From assembly GCA_039026975.1 (NCBI GenBank), contig JBCCLI010000179.1, positions 1 to 12,392 on the forward strand: a DNA stretch of 12,392 nucleotides. The letters are read 5' to 3'. The notes under the pieces were generated by a model. That model saw only the letters and a list, made by a program, of their open reading frames with translations. It was not told the origin of the DNA and made no database searches. The position numbers and the translations under genes were made by a program. How positions within the stretch are numbered: the first letter of the stretch is position 1; every line of letters begins with the position of its first letter. Below, piece after piece: positions 8,701 through 12,392 of this stretch. Origin of the DNA: JBCBKZ01 sp039026975 (lineage in GTDB: Bacteria; Bacteroidota; Bacteroidia; J057).

Positions 8701-9314
8701 GCTACAGATGAAGTATTTATAAAATCATAGGCTGTATAAATATTATCACATCCGTTATCATCTTCCACCACGAGGGTTACATCAAATATGCCCACAGAGG
8801 TATAGGTATGAGATGGATTTTGGGCGGTAGATATATTACCATCGCCAAAGTCCCACAGCCATGAAATGATATTTCCTCCCCCTAAGGTGGAAAGATCTGT
8901 AAAATTAACTGTTAAGGGAGCACAACCGTTATAGACATCAGCATCAAAGTCTGGCTGAGGATCTGCAAATACAGTTATATAGGCTACCTCTTCTAATGTA
9001 CTTACAGCATTAGTGAGGGTATCCGTGATGGTTAATCGGACTGTGTACTGACCGGGATTGGTGTAGATAGCAAAGGCATCAGGGAAGGTAGAAGTATTTC
9101 CATTCCCCAGATCCCATTGATAAATAGTATTGGCAGTGGTGGTAGAAAGGTCAGTGAATTGTACCGCAAGAGGGCTACATCCTTCTCTGACGTTAGCCGT
9201 GAAGTTTGCACTAATTTGGGCGCTTAGTTTGTTGGCACCCGCTAATGAGATAAAAAATAAACATGCCAGGATAATTCGGTATAGACTGCCTAATTGCAGT
9301 AGTGTTTTTTGCAT
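1..9314 (-). CDS. Giant secreted PKD-repeat protein (adhesin-like), C-terminus beyond window
   Basis: The frame runs from an ATG at 9314-9312 to the left edge, giving at least 3104 residues. An in-frame TAG lies two codons upstream, so this ATG is the only ATG available near the 5' end. A signal peptide is followed only by PKD (polycystic kidney disease, Ig-like beta-sandwich) repeats. I count 37 copies of the WDFGDG-type core, all in this frame, with the core Trp codon every 240-261 bp. The typical repeat reads GC.PL.V.FTD.S, then W.WDFGDG..S..QNP.H.Y, then G.Y.V.LTVTD.NGC. Most repeats carry two Cys, one in each GC motif, so intra-repeat disulfides are plausible. In Bacteroidota such proteins are usually surface adhesins or gliding/biofilm proteins exported by the type IX system. 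That role is inferred, because the C-terminal sorting domain would lie outside the window. No catalytic domain is visible. It appears monocistronic, downstream of fabD on the same strand but separated by 576 bp. Confidence 0.93.
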   Translation of the reverse strand, partial: MQKTLLQLGSLYRIILACLFFISLAGANKLSAQISANFTANVREGCSPLAVQFTDLSTTTANTIYQWDLGNGNTSTFPDAFAIYTNPGQYTVRLTITDTLTNAVSTLEEVAYITVFADPQPDFDADVYNGCAPLTVNFTDLSTLGGGNIISWLWDFGDGNISTAQNPSHTYTSVGIFDVTLVVEDDNGCDNIYTAYDFINTSSVADIDFTADQPNACNAPHAVTFTPTVNPPSGTYSYLWDFGDGNTSTLEAPTHTYAANGAFDVTLTVSDVNGCSAVETKSTFIEIANPVADFTVSGTNACVGQAVDFFNNATGADTYTWTFGDGTTSNVFSPSHTYLSPGTYTVSLTATNSAFGCNDQVVRTNLITVAPTPSVNFNATDRISCATPHTVDFTDNSIGAVSWQWDFGDGNTANTQNPSNTYLVGGNYTVSLTVANTDGCRATETKNDFVRITRPQADFIAGPRQEGCVPLTVNFTDISTAIEPINTYIWNFGDGTTGTGANPSHTYTTEGQFNVSLTIITQNGCRDTIVYPGLIEAGIRPVVDFTANPIISCAGNPIDFTDQSSTGTGWTWFFGDGNGAFNQNPSYSYQDTGVFDVTLIVENFGCRDTFTRDSFITIVGPVADFVMTPDQACEVPATITFTDQSISADTWLWDFGDGNTSTQQNPVHTYTSPGNYQVVLLVTETATGCSDQDGEIIEITNPSANFSANPRFGCTGLTVSFTNSSLNATDYLWDFGDGNISTDVSPSHTYDNPGLYDVRLIATVGTCSDTLIRTDYIEVVGPTPDFSVSSTDGCAPFPVNFTDLSVAALGRSIVGRLWDFGDGNTSTAVNPSHTYADSGLYSVSLTVLDSEGCLATITYTDIIDASRPFAEFTSNDTVVCPGAFVQFQSQAIGTGLTHFWQFSDGTTSNAINPIKQFPANAVYSVSLTVTDGNGCTDVIAKADYISVGQPSAMFTADTTSADCPPLTVNFINQSSADVIDWQWDFGDGSTSTLPNPSKVYGTAGNYDVRLIVTTVQGCRDTLLLDDMIQISGPTGTIDFNPKEGCNPLEVTFTGNGIGIVQYTWDFGDGTGGIGQTVSHTYITDTTARPVLLVRDANGCEVAVTSEDSIIIRPLPIPSFNVNYSDICLGQIANFENTTISERPVTAWFWDFGDGTTSTSQNPTHTYTSPDTFDVVLEATTVDGCIVSSITPVVITVTQPPVANFTATPTAGCVPYSVSFSESATGSFPLVDWHWDFGDGDTANGQVIPPHMYDSAGVYTATLTVTDDEGCTGTVSRIITVNALPATDFSANRLGCAPKDVLFTDLTTGPAPALSWFWDFGDGGATSTAQNPTHAYANDGLYTVSLTVTDANGCTFTRTKPNYVKLSHPIANFSSTAGSTCPPQSVQFTDLSVPDTTITWLWDFGDGATSTAQNPVHTYYDEGSFDVTLIITNVFGCADTMVLPDHVRTYVRPSASFTVSDTAICAPSSVAFSTTSVDGDATITSYLWDYGNGINATTPTTSYLYTIPGTYQSSLVVVDQNGCRDTAYQNITVNDIPNADFRALDTIGCAVANIDFVDMSTGPNPLNNWSWTFGDGGTGSVQNPTYTYLNDGLYTVKLVVSDVNGCTDSLIRNNYIHLDHPTASFNISSTTSCPGSPLNFTDISTGITNIVGWEWDFGDGNTATNQNPTHTYAMPGLYDVRLIVFDQSGCSDTLTQAGLVSVFTAATTAFSRSTALGCAPLSVDFTDNSIDGDSPVVGWNWDFGDGGTSPVQNPTYLFTTPGTYTITLITTDANGCTSSFQNTVTVLETPSVDFVADRTASCAPVAINFSDITTSPYTTISWTWDFGDGGTSTAQFPSYTYSADGLYDVRLVVTDQNGCTDSLTKPNYIRLDRPEADFSLDATEVCPDVPIGVSFTDTSVPDTTLQSWLWDFGDGTTSAIQNPSHSYDAPGTYSVSLTVTNILNCSDTETKSSLIEVRNPPNTGFAASTTSGCMPLDVSFTDTSTDGDAAIVNWSWDFGTGDVSLLQSPAYQFTAAGNYEVVLTTTDANGCYSSDTLEIEVLGLPTAEFTSSSQVGCSPQLITFTDLSTGPANIGSWDWTFGDGGAAAVTNPSHTYAVDGAYDVRLLVTDVNGCQDSIRKDQFIRLSHPQADFSFNVAQVCPNEPIGVTFTDQSIPDTTIAIWLWDFGDGNTSAGQNPSHAYATPGFYTVSLTVTNVLGCADTQVITNAIEVLNPPTTSFTVSDNADCVPFGINFTQTAVAGDAAIVNWLWDFGNGDGSLLQNPGYVYTTPGIYTVTLTATDANGCATGATQTVEAYALPVADFDASQGVGCSSANITFTDLSTGPAAINNWFWTFGDGGTATVTNPTHNYIADGNYNVSLTVTDANGCAGTRVKNQFIRLSHPIADFTLDDDEVCPGESIQFTDQTIPDTTIQSYLWDFGDGNTSSLQSPTYSYTSPGTYTVSLTVTNILGCSDTEFKVDTITVVTPTNTQFTTSATAGCIPFEVDFTDASVAGDQPILTWNWDFGDGNTSIAQNPSNTYTTPGTYTAILTTTDGSGCQLSSQVTINVYGLPAAEFNALDRIGCAPEAITFVDQSTGPAPIASWNWDFGDGGTSNATNPTYTYTADGVYGVSLLITDVNGCTDSVRKDDYINLRRPTPDFTVDVNAICPGVQVQFTDNSIPDTTLIGWLWDFGDGNTSTAQNPTHLYTSSGDFDVSLTVTNLLNCSATVTRTSAVSVWAPPTAGFTPSSPNGCSPLTVNFANTSTGNSGIVVAYEWDFGDGTGSTLSNPSHLYPTPGTYSVQLIARDNNGCPDTITQDITVFDNPITLFEVSDSIGCAPFTTSFRDVSTGPVPVNAWLWDFGDGNTSTSPFPTHTYLNDGVYDVSLTITDVNGCQHSLLKPGLIRLSRPLTDFSLNINQTCPGTEVRFTDASTPDTTLAAWLWDFGDGNTSTQQNPIHLYAAQGTYTVSLTVTNVLGCSRTEVKTNIIDIFQAPTPVFTPSVTEGCTPLNVAFTDASVGNSAAVVAWQWKFGDGSTATVQNPSKLYTDHGVYTARLIVTDANGCYDSTEVDLTAWELPTVAFGASDSLGCAPQTISFNDETTSPFVLNSWTWDFGDGGSSNSQN
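4208..4464 (-). repeat. Atypical gamma PKD repeat with beta-like features
   Basis: This repeat (core Trp at 4355) sits in the gamma position and starts with the gamma hallmark CPG. It lacks PDTT before the core, having TGITNIVGWEWDFGD instead, and its end reads YDVRLIVFDQSGCSDTL rather than YTVSLTVTN.LGC. The YDVRL.V.D..GC..S or T pattern is that of beta repeats. It may be a gamma/beta hybrid produced by recombination within the array, or a gamma copy that diverged independently. Confidence 0.6.
5726..9209 (-). repeat. N-terminal block of 14 irregular PKD repeats
   Basis: Fourteen PKD repeats have core Trp codons with highest base at 9116, 8855, 8597, 8354, 8102, 7847, 7601, 7358, 7118, 6863, 6617, 6368, 6125 and 5870. 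Spacing varies from 240 to 261 bp with no recurring order, unlike the block that follows. Several cores are divergent: WDLGNGN in the first repeat, WFFGDGNG at 7601 and WQFSDGT at 6617. The first repeat lacks the second Cys of the usual pair (TLTNAVS replaces D.NGC). The last repeat of the block (5870) and the one before it (6125) already resemble the later gamma and beta types: the linker before 5870 reads IIIRPLP, similar to YIRL.RP. The domain limits given are approximate. Confidence 0.88.
9219..9314 (-). other. Sec signal peptide of the giant PKD protein
   Basis: Residues 1-32 show a short N-region with Lys3 and Arg13, a hydrophobic core (IILACLFFISLAG, residues 14-26) and a polar end. 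The likely signal peptidase I cut is after LSA at residue 32, just before QIS, and the first PKD repeat starts a few residues later. This places the protein outside the cytoplasm. A lipoprotein reading using Cys18 (ILAC) is less likely because the hydrophobic stretch continues well past that Cys. Confidence 0.8.
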
Positions 9315-9319
9315 AAGCT

Positions 9320-9336
9320 ATCTGAAATATTCAGAT
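9320..9336 (-). promoter_or_regulatory. 17-bp inverted repeat just upstream of the giant gene's ATG
   Basis: Two perfect 7-bp arms (ATCTGAA and TTCAGAT) flank a 3-bp spacer, ending six bases before the ATG. In the transcript this could form a small A/U-rich hairpin over the ribosome-landing region, or as DNA it could be an operator. The perfect symmetry and position are directly seen. A regulatory function is only inferred, and the arms are short enough to occur by chance. Confidence 0.4.
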
Positions 9337-9829
9337 GCCCTAGCCTTCGCATTCTCTTTTTCTCCTTACTCTTTATTTATAACCCTTTAATAAGGAGCTT
9401 TTTTCCATAGAATGTAAAGAGTAGAGTTCTGACAGAGCAAGACGCTAATCCTTTTATTCCAAACATAAAAATACTTGATATTCGAATTAAGTGTAGGCCA
9501 GGAGAAAGCTCTCTCTGATTTTTTGGGGAAAAAGTCTGTAATAATTGGGAGGGTTTCCGTAATTATTCAGAATTCAAAGGGAGAAGCAGAATAGAAGAAA
9601 GCATAAAACATGCTACAAATCAGGGTATTATATTTTTCTCATAGGAGATAACACAGTGAAAAATATCCTGTTAGATTTGAGCTATCTGTTTTATAAAACG
9701 TAAGGAGGAGGTAGATAGGATTTAATATCACTTATAAGGCAGGCTATTAGGAGAGAATACTTGGCCCAAAAAGTCAAGTAAATTATCTCTAGAACATTTC
9801 TTAGGCTAGGGCAGATTCCACTACTACAA
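9337..9829. other. Intergenic region without a convincing gene
   Basis: This A/T-rich stretch between fabD and the giant PKD gene has stop codons in all frames and no protein or RNA family I recognise. Apart from the candidate -7 element at 9460-9467 I see no clear signal. A 15-codon GTG frame at 9656-9703 (plus) with an AGGAG ahead of it was considered and rejected. Its length leaves room for regulation of the giant gene or a small unrecognised RNA, but nothing in the sequence shows one. Confidence 0.6.
9460..9467 (-). promoter_or_regulatory. Candidate -7 element for the giant PKD gene
   Basis: The minus strand reads TATGTTTG, a perfect match to the Bacteroidota -7 consensus TAnnTTTG. It is the only such match I found between the giant gene and fabD. 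Transcription would start near 9455, giving a leader of about 140 bases that includes the inverted repeat at 9320-9336. No good TTG -33 element lies 17-23 bp upstream; the region there reads TTAAT. The assignment is therefore tentative. Confidence 0.35.
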
Positions 9830-9856
9830 ACAGGCTATCTAAGAAGGATAGCCTGT
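9830..9856 (-). terminator. Probable transcription terminator hairpin after fabD
   Basis: A perfect 10-bp inverted repeat (ACAGGCTATC and GATAGCCTGT) flanks a 7-base loop, 35 bp past the fabD stop. On the minus strand the stem is followed only by a weak T run (TTGTAGT), so it is not a textbook intrinsic terminator. Its strength and place between fabD and the giant gene make termination the simplest role, and it would separate the two genes transcriptionally. Confidence 0.6.
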
Positions 9857-9868
9857 CTATTCTTATAA

Positions 9869-9884
9869 AAGAAATATATTTCTT
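9869..9884. repeat. 16-bp A/T-rich perfect palindrome after fabD
   Basis: AAGAAATATATTTCTT is fully self-complementary and lies six bases past the fabD stop codon, between it and the stronger hairpin at 9830-9856. It may be part of the 3' end structure of the fabD mRNA or a protein-binding site. Having no loop and being A/T-only in the centre, it would form a weak hairpin. No function can be assigned. Confidence 0.4.
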
Positions 9885-9890
9885 ACATTT

Positions 9891-10772
9891 TTAACTCAGT
9901 CCATTGACAGGAAATTTCCTATCTATCTTTTTGACTAAACCTTGAAGAACTTTTCCCGGGCCTATCTCTAATAAATCTGTAGCCCCATCAGCTATCATAG
10001 CCTGCATAGTTTGTGTCCACCTTACGGGGGCCGTCAATTGTTTTAATAGATTTTCTTTGATCTCATCCTTTGCTTGATGTCGCTTAGCCGTAACATTCTG
10101 ATAAACAGGGATTCTAGTATCATTAAAGTGTGTCTCTTCTATTCCCTGGGCCAGTTCTACTCTGGCCGGTTCCATTAATGGAGAATGGAAAGCACCATTA
10201 ACGGGTAGCTCCAGGGCTCTTCTAGCTCCCTTCTCCTGGGCTAGTTCTATGGCTTTAGCTATACCGGCTTTAGTTCCGGAGATAACTAGCTGGCCTAGGG
10301 TGTTATAATTAGCAGGAACTACTACTTCTCCTGCTACAGCCGCACATATTTCTTCTACTATTGCATCCTCCAGCCCTAGAATAGCAGCCATGGTACTTTC
10401 CTGTAGATCACAGGCTTTTTGCATGGCGTTAGCCCTAATAGAAACTAACTTAAGTCCATCTTCAAAGCTCAAAGCTCCTGCTACTGTTAAGGCAGAAAAT
10501 TCTCCGAGAGAATGCCCAGCAGCCATTTTGCCCTCTTCTACCACTTGATGAACCATAGCAGTAACTACTGAATGTATATAGATGGCAGGCTGGGTAACAG
10601 CTGTCTTCTTTAAATCTTCCTCTGTCCCGCTAAACATCAATGCCTGTATATCAAACCCCAGTATATCATTAGCTTTCTGAAAATAGACCTTAGCCTTGTC
10701 AGATTCCTCATATAAGCTTTGCCCCATCCCTACAAATTGTGCTCCCTGTCCGGGAAATACGAGTGCTTTCAT
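9891..10772 (-). CDS. fabD: Malonyl-CoA:ACP transacylase FabD
   Basis: FabD transfers the malonyl group from malonyl-CoA to acyl carrier protein, supplying the extender unit for type II fatty acid synthesis in the cytoplasm. The 293-residue protein is close to the family's usual length of about 310. It starts KALVFPGQGAQ, giving the oxyanion Gln9. The nucleophile elbow is GHSLGE with Ser88, the malonate-binding Arg is Arg113 (SIRANAMQ), and the catalytic His is His196 in GAFHSPLM. Gln245 in KQL..PVRW and GPGKVL at 271-276 match the conserved C-terminal part. All key residues are present, so it should be active. The ATG gives the canonical N-terminus directly before FPGQG. It is divergent from the reductase gene with a 58-bp gap and has a good Bacteroidota promoter. 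No acpP, fabH or fabF neighbours are visible, so this is not the classic fab cluster in the part seen. Confidence 0.96.
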   Translation of the reverse strand: MKALVFPGQGAQFVGMGQSLYEESDKAKVYFQKANDILGFDIQALMFSGTEEDLKKTAVTQPAIYIHSVVTAMVHQVVEEGKMAAGHSLGEFSALTVAGALSFEDGLKLVSIRANAMQKACDLQESTMAAILGLEDAIVEEICAAVAGEVVVPANYNTLGQLVISGTKAGIAKAIELAQEKGARRALELPVNGAFHSPLMEPARVELAQGIEETHFNDTRIPVYQNVTAKRHQAKDEIKENLLKQLTAPVRWTQTMQAMIADGATDLLEIGPGKVLQGLVKKIDRKFPVNGLS

Positions 10773-10811
10773 AGTGGTTTATGTCTGAATTTATCTGTTT
10801 ATTCTGTGGCG

Positions 10812-10840
10812 CAAATATATACAAAGCAATATGATTCAAA
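10812..10840 (-). promoter_or_regulatory. Bacteroidota-type promoter for fabD
   Basis: The minus strand carries TTTG at 10840-10837 and TATATTTG at 10819-10812 with a 17-bp spacer. This matches the TTG/TTTG plus TAnnTTTG pattern of Bacteroidota housekeeping promoters. Transcription would start near 10805, about 33 bases before the fabD ATG. The -33 element lies inside the first codons of the divergent reductase gene (ATG at 10831), so the two transcription units share or compete for this DNA. Confidence 0.6.
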
Positions 10841-11592
10841 TAGATCTAAGTGGAAAAGTTATACTCCTAACAGGTGCTTCCAGAGGGATAGGAGCCGGAA
10901 TAGCCAGGTTACTAGCCCAGGCCGGAGCCACTTTAGCCCTACAATTCAGACATAATCAAATAGCCACAGAAGGCATTCTTAGGCTGGCTTCCGAAGATAG
11001 TCGCTCTTTTCAAGCTGATCTATCCCAAGCAAATCAGAGCCACCAATTGGTAAAGGAGGTGGAAAATACCTATGGCAGGCTTGATGTCCTTATTAATAAT
11101 GCCGGTGTAGCCTATCCAGAAGAGAACTCTTTATCAAATGAGGAGTGGCAAGCAGTATGGGAAAAAACGCTTCAAACCAATCTTACCGCCAGTGCGGCCT
11201 TGAGTAGACATGCAATTAAGCAGTTTGAGAAACAGAAAAGTGGGAGCATCATCTTCATCTCTTCACGTGCAGCTTTTAGAGGAGATACACCAGAATATAT
11301 GGCCTATGCTGCTTCCAAGGCAGGCATGGTAGCCCTAAGTAGGTCCATTGCCAGAGGATATGGAAAAAGTGGGATCAAGTCCTTTGTCATAGCCCCGGGA
11401 TTTACAGAAACAGATATGGCGCAGGATTTTATAGATACATATGGCCGAGACTATGTACGTAGTGATTTGGCCCTGGATGAATTGACACAGCCGGAAGATA
11501 TAGCGCCTACCGTCTTGCTGATGGCTAGTGGCCTCATGGATCACGCTACAGGCTGCACGGTAGATATTAACGCAGGTAGCTATGTGCACTAA
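10831..11592 (+). CDS. FabG-like short-chain dehydrogenase/reductase
   Basis: A 253-residue classical SDR, probably an NAD(P)H-dependent cytoplasmic oxidoreductase with a Rossmann fold. The cofactor motif TGASRGIG is at 14-21, Asp62 (QADLS) contacts the adenine, and INNAG is at 88-92. The active site has Asn117, Ser145 (FISS), Tyr159 and Lys163 (YAASK). The PG motif at 189-190 is followed by the usual substrate-loop region (TETDMA), and the end DINAGSY matches the family's VNGG-type tail. Length is typical. Adjacent fabD and FabG-like features suggest 3-ketoacyl-ACP reduction, but many SDRs with other substrates look alike, so I give no gene symbol. The ATG places the Rossmann motif at the normal distance from the N-terminus; no Shine-Dalgarno site or clear plus-strand promoter is seen. 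Its TAA overlaps the stop of the convergent downstream gene. Confidence 0.93.
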   Translation: MIQIDLSGKVILLTGASRGIGAGIARLLAQAGATLALQFRHNQIATEGILRLASEDSRSFQADLSQANQSHQLVKEVENTYGRLDVLINNAGVAYPEENSLSNEEWQAVWEKTLQTNLTASAALSRHAIKQFEKQKSGSIIFISSRAAFRGDTPEYMAYAASKAGMVALSRSIARGYGKSGIKSFVIAPGFTETDMAQDFIDTYGRDYVRSDLALDELTQPEDIAPTVLLMASGLMDHATGCTVDINAGSYVH

Positions 11593-12140
11593 GCTAACAG
11601 GAAGTCTTCAGCATGCTCCCGGATAAATCCCTGTCTGTATTGCTGAATCTGCTCATAGCTATTCTCCAGCCAAAACATGCGCATCTCCTGAACAGAAAGA
11701 TCTTGCTCTTCATAGAGCTTTTTCAGGTAATCACTCATGTAGTGAAACCCCCAGTAATAGTAGGTGTCAATAGCATCTGTGAGAATGATCTTGGATATAT
11801 GTAGATCGTCAGGATTTTCAGCGTGGGTGTGCAGCAGGTGCTCTGTAAATAAGGTACTGTAGACCCTTCTCTGGGCAGCTGTGAACATCTCGTATCCTTG
11901 GTCAGCACTCACTTTAGCATAGGCGGGATTTGCATTGCTTACCCGTAGCTCTTCCAGCTTATAAAAGAGCTTCCTTTCTAATTCTTCAGGACTGGACTCC
12001 TGCAGGACATTAGCGGTAATAGCCGGGGTGGTAATTCCCAGGTCTAGTTTTTCACGTGTTTGAACAAGGAGCTGTGCTTGTGCTGTAAACATGCGCTGGT
12101 GCAGGGCATCTTTTAACAGCTTCCTTCTTTTCGGGTCCAT
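11589..12140 (-). CDS. Unrecognised 183-residue helical protein
   Basis: I do not recognise the family. The protein has no signal peptide, membrane segment or Cys, and is rich in charged and aromatic residues. The N-terminus is basic (MDPKRRKLLKDALHQR), and the Leu/Glu/Lys pattern suggests a mostly alpha-helical, probably cytoplasmic protein. A notable aromatic cluster, DTYYYWGFHYMSDYLKKLY, covers residues 125-143, followed by MRMFWLENSYEQIQQY at 153-168. The ATG at 12140 is the only one before an upstream in-frame stop. The gene begins 13 bp after the stop of the serine hydrolase gene, so the two are probably co-transcribed. Its TAG overlaps the convergent reductase stop within 11589-11592. 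That tight overlap, sensible amino acid composition and operon spacing support it as a real gene. Confidence 0.82.
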   Translation of the reverse strand: MDPKRRKLLKDALHQRMFTAQAQLLVQTREKLDLGITTPAITANVLQESSPEELERKLFYKLEELRVSNANPAYAKVSADQGYEMFTAAQRRVYSTLFTEHLLHTHAENPDDLHISKIILTDAIDTYYYWGFHYMSDYLKKLYEEQDLSVQEMRMFWLENSYEQIQQYRQGFIREHAEDFLLA

Positions 12141-12153
12141 GGTTTGGGCTGTA

Positions 12154-12392
12154 TTACCAGCGTTCCTGATCAGATAGGTAAGCGTACACGTCCCAAAATT
12201 TCAGGTTTCTGCCTGGTATATCAGTGTTTGATAATATGATTAGTGTTCTTTCTTTTTCAACATCTCTGATGAAACATGTCCTAAATCCTCTCCACCACCC
12301 AAAGTGGTAGGACAGGTAGCCTTCATTTTGTTTTTTTAGTCTCCACCCTAATCCGTAGTTGTTTCTCCTCCAATTCTCGCTTCCGGGATATA
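12154..12392 (-). CDS. C-terminal end of a serine beta-lactamase-like hydrolase (partial)
   Basis: The last 78 residues are visible before the TAA at 12156-12154; the rest is beyond the right edge. The stretch NYGLGWRLKK (residues 11-20 of the visible part), then SYHFGWWRGF (27-36) and LIILSNTD (50-57), fits the end of the PF00144 family (class C beta-lactamases, DD-peptidases and esterases). HFG at 29-31 would be the third active-site motif, the HxG variant of KTG. The nucleophile SxxK and YxN motifs would lie upstream and cannot be checked. Members are often periplasmic, acting on peptidoglycan peptides or small esters, but the substrate is unknown here. It precedes the 183-residue gene by 13 bp, suggesting an operon. 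Confidence 0.8.
   Translation of the reverse strand, partial: YPGSENWRRNNYGLGWRLKKQNEGYLSYHFGWWRGFRTCFIRDVEKERTLIILSNTDIPGRNLKFWDVYAYLSDQERW

Noticed and set aside
9258..9314. Lipoprotein signal using Cys18 (ILAC)
   Set aside because: The hydrophobic stretch continues eight or more residues beyond the Cys, and a standard signal peptidase I site follows at LSA; a lipobox should end the hydrophobic core.
1..9314. CRISPR or satellite array because of the regular spacing of about 250 bp
   Set aside because: The periodicity is explained by in-frame PKD domains; the DNA copies are diverged and there are no short identical repeats with unique spacers.
9656..9703. Tiny GTG frame of 15 codons with an AGGAG ahead of it
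   Set aside because: Too short to support, not conserved in any pattern I can test, and Bacteroidota seldom depend on Shine-Dalgarno sites.
10719..10955. Plus-strand frame overlapping the fabD start and the reductase start
   Set aside because: It overlaps two well-supported genes in another frame and has no recognisable content.
11335..11804. Small frames antisense to the reductase (11335-11589) and to the 183-residue gene (11613-11804)
   Set aside because: Both lie wholly opposite better-supported genes and have no family resemblance.

Overview
The window looks like a chromosomal stretch of a Bacteroidota bacterium (Cytophagia, Saprospiria or Chitinophagia type; I cannot place it more closely). 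Three things point there: a giant secreted protein built only of PKD (Ig-like) repeats with the GC.PL.V.FTD.S and NGC signatures common in gliding/adhesion proteins of this phylum, Bacteroidota-type promoters (TTTG with TAnnTTTG), and starts without Shine-Dalgarno sites.

Layout. Positions 1-9314 (minus strand) are one uninterrupted reading frame that begins with a signal peptide and leaves the window at its left edge: at least 3104 residues and 37 PKD repeats, with no other domain visible. The N-terminal 14 repeats are irregularly spaced. The next 23 follow a strict three-repeat higher-order order (called alpha-beta-gamma here): seven complete trimers of 759 or 765 bp plus a partial eighth. 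Positions 9315-9890 hold no convincing gene, but carry a 17-bp inverted repeat just before the giant gene's ATG, a candidate promoter, and two inverted repeats after fabD. Positions 9891-10772 (minus) are fabD, divergent from a short-chain dehydrogenase/reductase at 10831-11592 (plus). The fabD promoter appears to overlap the start of the reductase gene. At 11589-12140 (minus) is an unrecognised 183-residue protein whose stop codon overlaps the reductase's stop convergently. Just upstream of it, at 12154-12392 (minus), is the C-terminal end of a serine beta-lactamase-like hydrolase with an HxG motif, 13 bp away and probably in the same operon.

How the parts relate. fabD supplies malonyl-ACP for fatty acid synthesis. 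The FabG-like reductase may act in lipid or secondary metabolism, but its substrate cannot be read from sequence. The PKD protein is probably exported and surface-associated or secreted as a very long rod or adhesin. Its C-terminus, where a type IX secretion sorting domain would normally be, is outside the window. I see no tRNA, rRNA, CRISPR or insertion sequence. The most notable finding is the ordered three-subtype architecture of the PKD array, including two adjacent trimers sharing a diagnostic insertion and one apparently chimeric repeat.
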